DNA from: an uncultured Opitutia bacterium
GTDB taxonomy: Bacteria > Verrucomicrobiota > Verrucomicrobiia > Opitutales > UBA953
DNA length: 5,410 nucleotides
Assembly: GCA_903840235.1 (NCBI GenBank)
Contig: CAIMFE010000160.1
Location: 1 to 5,410 of the forward strand
Direction of reading: 5' to 3'
Shown piece by piece: positions 1-5,410 of this stretch. Every line of letters begins with the position of its first letter. Position 1 is the first letter of the stretch. The notes beneath the pieces are model-generated. The model searched no databases. It was not told the DNA's origin and saw only the letters and a list, made by a program, of their open reading frames with translations. A program made the translations under genes and the position numbers.

Positions 1-98
1 GGGTGAGAGGGACCCATGTTGAGGGTCATATTTTCTCCGCGTAACTCTTCGGAGCGTGCGGCGATATCGCCGAGAGAAATTTCTTTAGTGGTTTTCAC
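1..98 (-). CDS. nuoD: NADH-quinone oxidoreductase subunit D, N-terminal fragment
   Basis: This is the 5' end of the 49-kDa subunit of respiratory complex I; the gene runs off the left edge. Read on the minus strand from a GTG at 98-96, it gives 32 complete codons and part of a 33rd. The diagnostic part is the stretch MTLNMGPSHP at residues 24-33, which matches the conserved TLNMGPQHP block near the N-terminus of NuoD/Nqo4. The histidine in that block belongs to the loop lining the quinone pocket in known complex I structures. The GTG lies 4 bases after the nuoC stop and adds about 23 residues before the conserved block, which is usual for the family. An ATG at 29-27 is too late to be the likely start. 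No Shine-Dalgarno sequence is visible, so coupling to nuoC translation is inferred. Family assignment is secure; the exact start is less so. Confidence 0.88.
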   Translation of the reverse strand, partial: MKTTKEISLGDIAARSEELRGENMTLNMGPSH

Positions 99-102
99 GA
101 AA

Positions 103-690
103 TTAAGATTTAGGTTTTTCCTCGTTCCAAGATTGGTCGAGCGCTTGAGGTTCGGCGCCGGACATGTGACCACCGCTCGAAACGAATGGTCCACCCATCA
201 TCGGTGCAGGTTCGACGGTTTGACCCGTGACGGCAGCAACGTCAGCAGCAGGGAAGGGAACTTCAATGCCTGCTAAAGGAAAATCTTTGCGGAGTGGGTG
301 ATATGGATAAGCATCCCACATTAAAATTCGGCGAGGATCTGGATGGCCGATAAATTTAATACCAAACATATCATACGCTTCACGCTCGTGCCAATTCGCA
401 CCGGGGTGAATAGCGGAAACGGTGGGAACCGAATCATCAACGCAGGCTGCGTGGAGACGAACGTATTCGCGCTTCTTGGTGCTGAGTAAATGGATAACCA
501 CACCGAGGTTTGGGGTGCGATCTTTCCAATCCATCCCGCAAAGATCGGCTAATAAATCAAAGCCCTGTTCGTCACGTAAATATTTAACAATGTCTGCTAG
601 CTCTGCGCTGTTGACCGCAAACGTGGTCATATCTTGTCCCGCACAATTTTGCGTCTGCGGAAATTTTTGGGTGAGGGCGAGAACGTCCAT
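103..690 (-). CDS. nuoC: NADH-quinone oxidoreductase subunit C (30-kDa subunit)
   Basis: NuoC is a peripheral-arm subunit of the proton-pumping NADH:quinone oxidoreductase. It has no cofactor and packs against NuoD and NuoB near the quinone site. The 195-residue protein carries the complex I 30-kDa signature: ERE-YDMFGI-F-GHPD-RRILM at residues 102-124, then HPLRKDFPL at 131-139. The usual PDD-(W/E)-G segment between these two blocks is replaced by WDAYPY. After residue 140 there is a tail of about 55 residues rich in Pro, Gly and Ala with several Met. It is longer than in minimal NuoC proteins, and I do not recognise it as a domain. It is not a NuoCD fusion, because it ends in TAA and a separate nuoD follows 4 bases later. 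The ATG at 690-688 lies 5 bases after the nuoB stop. No Shine-Dalgarno motif precedes it, so reinitiation from nuoB is likely. Confidence 0.96.
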   Translation of the reverse strand: MDVLALTQKFPQTQNCAGQDMTTFAVNSAELADIVKYLRDEQGFDLLADLCGMDWKDRTPNLGVVIHLLSTKKREYVRLHAACVDDSVPTVSAIHPGANWHEREAYDMFGIKFIGHPDPRRILMWDAYPYHPLRKDFPLAGIEVPFPAADVAAVTGQTVEPAPMMGGPFVSSGGHMSGAEPQALDQSWNEEKPKS

Positions 691-695
691 GGGAT

Positions 696-1229
696 TTAGC
701 TGACGATTTTAGTGTCAACGGTGCGTCCGCGGAATGTGCGTTTAAGCGATCCACCTTCTTGACGAATTTTTTCCTGTAAGAGCATCATACCGTCGAGCAA
801 CGCTTCCGGACGTGGTGGGCATCCCGAAATATAAATGTCTACCGGAACAATATTATCGACGCCTTGCAGCGTGGCATAGGAGCGATACATGCCGCCAGAA
901 GAAGCACACGCACCCATCGCGACGACCCATTTGGGTTCAGCCATTTGGTCGTAGATACGACGAACGACTTCGGCCATTTTGTAAGTGACGGTTCCAGAAA
1001 CAATCATGCAGTCAGCCTGGCGAGGGGAGAAGCGCATGACTTCCATGCCGAAACGGGAAATATCAAAACGGGATCCACCCGCAGCCATGAGTTCGATGGC
1101 GCAACAGGCGAGTCCCATGGGCATCGGCCAGACGGAGTGACTACGCACCCAGTTGACGACGGCATCGGCACGGGTGACGATAACTTCGCCTTCAATCTTA
1201 CTATTATAGCCAAAATCGGATTTAACCAT
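696..1229 (-). CDS. nuoB: NADH-quinone oxidoreductase subunit B
   Basis: NuoB (PSST subunit) binds the terminal [4Fe-4S] cluster N2, which passes electrons to quinone. From the ATG at 1229-1227 the product is 177 residues. The four cluster ligands are visible: the adjacent pair Cys42-Cys43 in GLACCAIELM, Cys108 in MGACASSGG, and Cys137 in SGCPPRPEALL. The frame stays open to a TTG at 1268-1266, which would give 190 residues. I prefer the ATG because the extra 13 residues (HPRGALLTSQFPM) look non-conserved, while MVKSDFGYNSKIEGEVIVT resembles ordinary NuoB N-termini. Neither start has a well-placed ribosome-binding site; the purine run AAGGGGGG at 1253-1260 is about 23 bases from the ATG. It is the first gene of the leftward operon, since the upstream neighbour is divergent and is not nuoA. 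Identity is certain; the start is moderately supported. Confidence 0.96.
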   Translation of the reverse strand: MVKSDFGYNSKIEGEVIVTRADAVVNWVRSHSVWPMPMGLACCAIELMAAGGSRFDISRFGMEVMRFSPRQADCMIVSGTVTYKMAEVVRRIYDQMAEPKWVVAMGACASSGGMYRSYATLQGVDNIVPVDIYISGCPPRPEALLDGMMLLQEKIRQEGGSLKRTFRGRTVDTKIVS

Positions 1230-1359
1230 GGGAAACTGCGAAGTTAGAAGTGCCCCCCTTGGGTGCAAGTGCGAAGGGTGAAAACTTTTAAATTCTTTTA
1301 GCCTGTTTTTAACTATATCTTTGGTTCTTGCTGAAACATTAGCATTTTAATTTTGTCCT
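1230..1359. other. divergent intergenic region between nuoB and the lyase gene
   Basis: These 130 bases, or 91 if nuoB starts at the TTG at 1268, separate leftward nuoB from the rightward lyase gene, so they must hold the promoters for both. The part from 1281 to 1357 is strongly AT-rich. On the plus strand TATATC at 1314-1319 overlaps the minus-strand TATAGT, so the two promoters could share a core. No convincing -35 box, operator repeat, riboswitch or small gene was recognised. Confidence 0.6.
1312..1317 (-). promoter_or_regulatory. possible -10 box for the nuoBCD operon
   Basis: On the minus strand the AT-rich divergent region contains TATAGT, flanked as GATATAGTTAAAA. It would start a transcript near 1305 with a leader of about 75 bases to the nuoB ATG. 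No good -35 hexamer lies 16-18 bases upstream; AATGTT is the best there. The same TATAGTT sequence occurs just ahead of the phosphoesterase gene on the other strand, which mildly favours it. This is a low-confidence call. Confidence 0.2.
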
Positions 1360-2574
1360 ATGCACATGAGGCCTACCCTAGTTTTCAGCCTTTGCCTATT
1401 GCTCATGGGGCAGGTGGATCTTTGGGCTGGGTCGCTGAGTGATTATTTTGGGGCCAAGCCGGGAGCTTTGGCTAAATCAAAAAGTAGTTACCAGGGAGGC
1501 AGAGAGCCCGAGTTAACTGCGGTTAATAAAATTATTAGCGACGCCAACAAGTGTCTCAAAGCAGGCCCCGAGTCGGTCATGGAAAAAACCAAGGTCCCTC
1601 CTTCGGGAAATAAACATGACTACATAAGTATCGCTCCATACTTTTGGCCCGATCCCTTGAAGTCCAACGGACTGCCCTACATCCGCCAAGATGGTAAGGT
1701 AAATCCCGAATCCAAAAATGAAGAAATCAGTGATCGAGTTCGCTTGGGCCGCACCCTCGATCGGATAGAGACTTTGGCTTTGGCGTATTATTTTACCCGT
1801 GAAAAAAAATACGCCGATCATGCCGCGAAATTAATTAAAGTTTGGTTTCTAAATCCCGATACGCAGATGAATCCGAACCTCAATTTTGCTCAAGCTATCG
1901 CTGGCCGAACCGATGGTCGGGGCGAAGGAGTTTTAGACGCGCGCCGGATGGGGTCGGTGATCGATTCAGCTAATTTAATCAGTAATACCAGTGATTTTAC
2001 CGAGGCTAACCAAAAGGCTCTCATGCAGTGGATGACGACCTATTACGACTGGTTGATGAAAAGTCCCAACGGTAAAGCAGAACGTGCTGCCACTAATAAT
2101 CACGGCACTTGGTTTGATGTGCAAGCCGCACACATTGCTCTAGGATTAGGAAAAAAAGAGGACGCCAAAAAAATAATAGAATCCGCACGTACCAAAAGAA
2201 TTGTTGTCCAAATTGAGTCCGACGGAAAACAGCCTCAAGAGTTAGCCAGAACGGCCTCGTTTAGTTATTCCTGTATGAATTTAGACGCGTTTTTTACCCT
2301 AGCTAACCTAGGCGAACACGCCGGCGTAGACTTGTGGCGAAAAAATAATAAAGACTCACGGTCCCTGCGCAAAGCGTTAGACTTTTTAGTCCCTTACATC
2401 GACCAGCCGCCGGCGAAATGGCCCTATAAACAAATTAAAGATATCGATGAAAGTAATATGCTCCCACTTTTGAGGCAGGCTGCTCTCGCCTTCGATGCAC
2501 CTGAGTACGAAAAGATCATCAAAAAATTTGATGAGGCACCCAAAGAGCGATTCCAGGTTTTATACAGAAAGTAG
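1360..2574 (+). CDS. exported alginate lyase superfamily protein
   Basis: This is a 404-residue protein of the alginate lyase (PL5-like, Pfam Alginate_lyase) superfamily, whose members have an alpha/alpha-barrel fold and cleave uronic-acid polysaccharides by beta-elimination. The N-terminus is a signal peptide: Arg4, a hydrophobic core from about residue 6 to 17, and a likely cleavage site near WAG at 22-24. No lipobox is seen, so a periplasmic or secreted location is inferred. Family blocks, in order, are KHDYISIAPYFWPDP (85-99), GLPYIRQDGKVNPE (104-117), LALAYYFT (139-146), NPNLNFAQAI (171-180), NNHGTWFD (246-253) and QPQELARTASFSYS (291-304). By analogy with PL5 enzymes, Asn247/His248, Arg297 and Tyr303 are the candidate catalytic or substrate-contacting residues. 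The start may be ATG 1360 or the ATG at 1366; neither has a Shine-Dalgarno sequence. No transporter, sulfatase or other carbohydrate gene is adjacent, so the true substrate is unknown. Confidence 0.85.
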   Translation: MHMRPTLVFSLCLLLMGQVDLWAGSLSDYFGAKPGALAKSKSSYQGGREPELTAVNKIISDANKCLKAGPESVMEKTKVPPSGNKHDYISIAPYFWPDPLKSNGLPYIRQDGKVNPESKNEEISDRVRLGRTLDRIETLALAYYFTREKKYADHAAKLIKVWFLNPDTQMNPNLNFAQAIAGRTDGRGEGVLDARRMGSVIDSANLISNTSDFTEANQKALMQWMTTYYDWLMKSPNGKAERAATNNHGTWFDVQAAHIALGLGKKEDAKKIIESARTKRIVVQIESDGKQPQELARTASFSYSCMNLDAFFTLANLGEHAGVDLWRKNNKDSRSLRKALDFLVPYIDQPPAKWPYKQIKDIDESNMLPLLRQAALAFDAPEYEKIIKKFDEAPKERFQVLYRK

Positions 2575-2607
2575 TTTAAGAGCTAAAATGGCAATTATTT
2601 CATTTAG

Positions 2608-2633
2608 GTTACGAAAAGACTTCATTTCGTAAC
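2608..2633. repeat. perfect 9-bp inverted repeat between the lyase and phosphoesterase genes
   Basis: GTTACGAAA at 2608-2616 is exactly complemented by TTTCGTAAC at 2625-2633, with an 8-base loop (AGACTTCA). It begins 34 bases after the lyase stop. The right arm is not followed by a T-run, so it is a poor intrinsic terminator by the usual rule. It could instead be a T-less terminator, an mRNA 3'-end stabiliser, or a dyad operator upstream of the phosphoesterase promoter. The stem is directly visible; its function is not decided. Confidence 0.55.
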
Positions 2634-2676
2634 AATCGTGGGGCTTGGAAGACACCGTTTTGACACAATTTTAGAG

Positions 2677-2682
2677 TATAGT
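2677..2682 (+). promoter_or_regulatory. candidate -10 box for the phosphoesterase-glycosyltransferase unit
   Basis: TATAGT lies 7 bases before the ATG at 2690. If it is a -10 element, transcription would begin at about 2689-2690. That would make the message leaderless for the first ATG, or give it about 21 leader bases for the second ATG at 2711. A TTGACA at 2660-2665 is present but only 11 bases upstream, too close for a normal sigma-70 promoter. Confidence 0.3.
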
Positions 2683-2689
2683 TTGGCAC

Positions 2690-3529
2690 ATGGAGTCCAC
2701 ACCACGCCCGATGACTGCTAAAGTTCATTTCCGGACTATCATTCTGTCGGATTTACACTTGGGCACCAAGGACGCTCAAGCTCGTGAGTTGCTCGAAGTT
2801 TTACGCGGGGTGCGTTGCCAAAAAATGATTTTGAATGGCGACATTATCGATCTCTGGTCGCTGCAAAGAAACAATTACTGGGGTCCCGCTCACACGGCGG
2901 TCGTTCGTCGACTTTTGAAGATGGCAGAAAAGGACGGTACGCAAATGATTTATCTGCGCGGTAATCACGATGACTTTATACGTCGTCTCATCCCGATCAG
3001 CCTCGATCGCATTGAATTAGCAGAAGAACATGTTCATGAAGCGGCGGATGGTAAAAAATATCTCTGCATTCATGGTGATGTGTTCGACACGGTCACTGCT
3101 AAGATGCGTTGGTTAGCGATTTTAGGCGATATTAGCTACCAAATGTTGCTCAATATCAACCGCTTCTACAATCGCTGGAGAGCTTGGCGCGGCAAAGAAT
3201 ACTTCTCACTTTCGCAAGCGATTAAAGGAAAAGTTAAACAAGCGGTGAGTTTTATTTCACGCTTCGAAGAACACATTCAAACGCTCGCCCAGCGTCGCGG
3301 ATGTGATGGCGTGATGTGCGGTCACATTCATAAAGCGGAAGACCGGATGATGGGCAAAGTGCGCTATTTAAATTCAGGTGATTGGGTTGAGTCTTTAACG
3401 GCCATCGTCGAAGAAATGGATGGAACGATACGCGTCGTAGATCGTGCTCAGCTCATGAAACTCATCGTGGCCCAACGTGAAGCTTACGAATTGCACAAAG
3501 CGAATCAGTTGGTTCAATCGGTTTCCTAA
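2690..3529 (+). CDS. LpxH-like metallophosphoesterase (UDP-2,3-diacylglucosamine diphosphatase family)
   Basis: This is a calcineurin-like metallophosphoesterase of 279 residues. The full set of metal-binding motifs is present: D21-x-H23 in SDLHLG, GDIID (50-54), GNHDD (91-95), HGD (128-130) and GHIH (211-214), followed by NSGDW (228-232). The pattern and length fit the COG2908/YbbF-LpxH group, whose best-known member cleaves UDP-2,3-diacylglucosamine to lipid X and UMP in lipid A synthesis. LpxH itself usually has GNRDF where this protein has GNHDD, so the substrate may be another nucleotide-linked lipid or phosphoester. No signal peptide is seen; it is probably cytosolic or membrane-peripheral. 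The basic, aromatic stretch at 158-172 (RFYNRWRAWRGKEYF) could contact membrane. The start is either ATG 2690 or ATG 2711 (MTAKVHFRTIILSDLHLG), the latter closer to where homologues usually begin. A glycolipid-type glycosyltransferase follows 3 bases after its stop, suggesting a shared lipid pathway. Confidence 0.85.
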   Translation: MESTPRPMTAKVHFRTIILSDLHLGTKDAQARELLEVLRGVRCQKMILNGDIIDLWSLQRNNYWGPAHTAVVRRLLKMAEKDGTQMIYLRGNHDDFIRRLIPISLDRIELAEEHVHEAADGKKYLCIHGDVFDTVTAKMRWLAILGDISYQMLLNINRFYNRWRAWRGKEYFSLSQAIKGKVKQAVSFISRFEEHIQTLAQRRGCDGVMCGHIHKAEDRMMGKVRYLNSGDWVESLTAIVEEMDGTIRVVDRAQLMKLIVAQREAYELHKANQLVQSVS

Positions 3530-3532
3530 TTC

Positions 3533-4621
3533 ATGAAAAAAATTATCCCCGTACTTTCCGCGGGCTTTGGTGAAGGTCATAACGCAGCCGCCCGTGCCGT
3601 CGTTGCCGCCATCAATCGCGAATCCGTCGGCGCCGAAGCCGAATTTCACGATATTTTTTTAGAGGCCTACGGACAAGAAAAAGCCCATAAACAAAGGGAT
3701 AGTTACATCCAGGTAGCGAATCGATTCCCTAAACTTTGGGGATGTATGTACGCGGCCTTACACACCCTTCCATTAGTCGAAATAAGTCTGCCTTTTTTAG
3801 GTCCCGTCCGTCGCCGCCTCATGGAATTATTAGATAGTACCCAGCCCAAAATTGTTATCTCGGCCTATCCACTTTATAATTATCAAATTGAACGTCGCTG
3901 GAAACTGAGTGATCCCGCTCGTCCTTACATCATCACCGTAGTGACCGATTCAGTTTCCGTAAACCGCGCCTGGCATCGCGCTTACTCCGATGTTTATGTG
4001 ACGCCCAATCAAGCCACGGCAGACGTGATGATTAAGCAGGGCGTTCCCAAAGAGAAAATTTTAGCTTATGGATTTCCGGTCAGTGATAAATTAGCTTCGC
4101 GCTCGAGCGCCACAGCTAGCGGCCGCCCTCGCGTTCTACTGATGTTGAATCCAGGCCGTAAAGATGCCGTACAAATGGCTCGAGCACTTTCTGAATTGGA
4201 AATCGATTTAACCGTGACGGTAGGTAAAGACGCTGAATTTAAAGGCGCGGTTGAGGCTGCAGTAGCCGGACGAGCCGAAGTCTTGGGTTGGACGGATCGT
4301 ATCACGGCGCTCATGCTTTCCAGTCACATCGTGATTTCCAAGGCCGGTGGAGCGACGACTCATGAATGCGTGGCTGCGGGCGTTCCGATGATTATTTCGC
4401 AAGTAATTCCCGGTCAGGAATCGGGCAACGCTCGCTTAATTGTGGAGCATGATGCGGGATGCTTAGGGCTTACACCCGAGAGCATGAAATCTGCTGTCGC
4501 CTCTGCGTTTGCTGATGACTTCAAGGTCTGGCGTCGCTGGAAAAAGAATGTCGAGTCTCTCGGCGATGCCCAAGGAGCCACTCGCATTGCTCAGTTAGTT
4601 AAAGAACGTCTCGCCCAATAA
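3533..4621 (+). CDS. GT28 glycosyltransferase of the MGDG synthase / UgtP type
   Basis: This 362-residue GT-B glycosyltransferase is related to plant monogalactosyldiacylglycerol synthase, bacterial UgtP diacylglycerol glucosyltransferase and MurG. The N-terminal acceptor-side motif SAGFGEGHNAAA at residues 9-20 corresponds to the glycine-rich G-GH-AAA loop of the MGDG-synthase domain. VVTD (136-139) with a following Trp147, and the hinge motif AYGFPVSDK (178-186), also fit. The C-terminal nucleotide-sugar site is clear: SKAGGATTHECVAAGVPMI (269-287), then IPGQESGNA (292-300). It most likely adds a sugar from a UDP-sugar to a lipid acceptor at the inner face of the cytoplasmic membrane; neither sugar nor lipid can be read from sequence. 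The start is the ATG 3 bases after the phosphoesterase stop, with no Shine-Dalgarno motif, so translational coupling is likely. Its TAA directly abuts the convergent uvrC stop. Identity as MurG is unlikely, because no cell-division or murein genes surround it. Confidence 0.87.
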   Translation: MKKIIPVLSAGFGEGHNAAARAVVAAINRESVGAEAEFHDIFLEAYGQEKAHKQRDSYIQVANRFPKLWGCMYAALHTLPLVEISLPFLGPVRRRLMELLDSTQPKIVISAYPLYNYQIERRWKLSDPARPYIITVVTDSVSVNRAWHRAYSDVYVTPNQATADVMIKQGVPKEKILAYGFPVSDKLASRSSATASGRPRVLLMLNPGRKDAVQMARALSELEIDLTVTVGKDAEFKGAVEAAVAGRAEVLGWTDRITALMLSSHIVISKAGGATTHECVAAGVPMIISQVIPGQESGNARLIVEHDAGCLGLTPESMKSAVASAFADDFKVWRRWKKNVESLGDAQGATRIAQLVKERLAQ

Positions 4622-4652
4622 TTATTTCCGACTCGCGAGGTGCGAAATAATT
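4620..4652. terminator. candidate hairpin at the convergent glycosyltransferase/uvrC 3' ends
   Basis: AATTATTTC (4620-4628) pairs perfectly with GAAATAATT (4644-4652) around a 15-base loop that contains the small palindrome CTCGCGAG (4632-4639). On the plus strand the right arm runs into a short T-tract (TTTT at 4651-4654). The two convergent genes leave no intergenic space, so any terminator must overlap coding sequence; this one covers both stop codons. The stem is AT-rich and would be weak, so the call is tentative. Confidence 0.3.
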
Positions 4653-5410
4653 TTAGCCGCGATTTGTTCGCTCACGCCGTCGACTTCAGTGAGTTCTTCG
4701 CACGTTGCTTTGCGGAGTTTTTGAATCGAACCAAAGTGTTTTAAAAGTGCATCGCGACGTTTGGGACCCAAGCCAGGCATTTCATCTAAAATGGACTCAC
4801 GGAGCTTTTGACTACGTAAATCAGCATTAAAATCATTGGCGAAGCGGTGGGCTTCATCGCGAATGCGCTGAAGCAGTGTTAACCCAATATCATGGCGCGG
4901 TAATTTAAGTTCTCTGCCGTTAGGAAAAACAATCGTCTCTTCTCGCTTTGCTAAACCAATGAGTGGGGGTGGACTGAGGTCGTGTTCTTTAAAGGCTGCC
5001 ATGGCCGCTCCCACCTGGCCCAATCCGCCATCGATAATGATGAGTGCAGGAAACGCTCGATGTTCCTCATGGAGGCGGGTGTAGCGACGGCCAACCACTT
5101 CGCGCATGGAGCGAAAATCATCATTCCCTTCGAAGCTTTTTATTTTAAATCGGCGGTAACCATTTTTATCCGGACGCCCGTCGACGAATCTGACCATTGA
5201 AGCGACTGCGAGAGTTCCGGAGATGTGGGAAATGTCAAAACACTCCACGGTGGAGGGAATAACTTCTAACTCTAAAGTATCTTTGAGTTGATCGAGGGCA
5301 TTGGTTTCATCTCGGCGGGGCAGGGGATTCTATCGCAGAAACTTCCGAGATTTTTCTGTGGTCCGCTCCAAGGCATCAAGCAGGTCTCTTAATTTTGCGG
5401 CGGTTTCATA
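4622..5410 (-). CDS. uvrC: excinuclease ABC subunit C, C-terminal part, interrupted by an in-frame TAG
   Basis: UvrC makes the dual incisions in UvrABC nucleotide excision repair. The gene enters from the right edge and ends in TAA at 4624-4622. Codons from 5410 to 5333 read YETAAKLRDLLDALERTTEK plus SRKFLR, a UVR motif of the kind that contacts UvrB. A TAG follows at 5332-5330, then the same frame continues through a linker to ECFDIS, the start of the RNase H-like nuclease domain. Numbering from the GTG at 5248, the catalytic residues known for the family are present: Asp5 (ECFDIS), Asp73 (IIIDGG) and His134 (RDEAHRFA). Two helix-hairpin-helix motifs follow at about 156-174 and 189-200. Everything except the TAG looks intact. 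The only plausible restart is that GTG, which would yield 208 residues with the nuclease and HhH parts but no GIY-YIG or UVR region. This is a pseudogene if the TAG is real and not read through; it could be a single-base error. Confidence 0.93.
5330..5332 (-). other. in-frame amber codon inside uvrC
   Basis: Read on the minus strand, the codons run TTT CTG CGA TAG AAT CCC CTG. The frame before it encodes the UVR motif and the frame after it continues to the nuclease domain without a shift. One base change, such as CAG to TAG, would explain it. It falls in the linker between domains, a poorly conserved position. Confidence 0.9.

Noticed and set aside
16..276. Plus-strand frame opposite nuoD and nuoC
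   Set aside because: The conserved NuoD and NuoC blocks on the minus strand account for this DNA.
864..1247. Plus-strand open frame of 127 codons opposite nuoB
   Set aside because: It lies fully antisense to a clear nuoB; its translation is His/Asp/Arg-rich with no family resemblance, as expected of a shadow frame.
2660..2682. TTGACA followed by TATAGT as a sigma-70 promoter
   Set aside because: The spacer is 11 bases, far below the usual 16-18; 17 bases after TTGACA there is only TTGGCA.
2684..2700. TGGCAC as a sigma-54 -24 element
   Set aside because: The matching GC element (TTGC type) is missing at the required distance, and the site overlaps the start codon.
3395..3649. Minus-strand frame across the phosphoesterase-glycosyltransferase junction
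   Set aside because: Antisense to two well-supported coding sequences, with no recognisable motif.
5249..5410. Frameshift or insertion element disrupting uvrC
   Set aside because: The reading frame before and after the TAG is the same, with no inserted sequence or terminal repeats; a single codon explains the break.

Overview
The window looks like ordinary chromosomal DNA of a Gram-negative-type bacterium with roughly balanced base composition. It carries respiratory complex I genes, an LpxH-like enzyme and UvrC. The protein flavour, the absence of recognisable Shine-Dalgarno sequences before every start, and a polysaccharide-lyase-family secreted protein would fit Verrucomicrobiota or a related PVC-group lineage. 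That placement is a weak inference from general familiarity, not a search.

Layout. (1) Positions 1-1268, minus strand: a tightly packed complex I operon read nuoB, nuoC, nuoD, with nuoD running off the left edge. The gaps are 5 and 4 bases, and nuoA is not upstream. (2) Positions 1230-1359: a divergent intergenic region, with nuo reading left and a lyase gene reading right. (3) Positions 1360-2574, plus strand: an exported alginate-lyase-superfamily protein with no polysaccharide-utilisation neighbours. (4) Positions 2575-2689: an intergenic region with a perfect 9-bp inverted repeat and a TATAGT box just ahead of the next start. (5) Positions 2690-4621, plus strand: a two-gene unit of an LpxH-like metallophosphoesterase and a GT28 glycosyltransferase of the MGDG synthase/UgtP type, 3 bases apart. 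Together they suggest envelope lipid or glycolipid metabolism. (6) Positions 4622-5410, minus strand: the C-terminal part of uvrC, converging on the glycosyltransferase with the two stop codons directly abutting.

The most notable observation is an in-frame TAG at 5330-5332 within uvrC. Reading the minus strand from 5410 gives a continuous UvrC-like frame: the UVR motif, a linker, then the RNase H-like nuclease and HhH domains. This one amber codon is the only interruption. It could be a sequencing or assembly error, a true nonsense mutation, or readthrough. No mobile element, CRISPR array, tRNA or rRNA was seen, and I found no convincing new multi-gene system. The phosphoesterase-glycosyltransferase pair is the best candidate for unassigned biochemistry.
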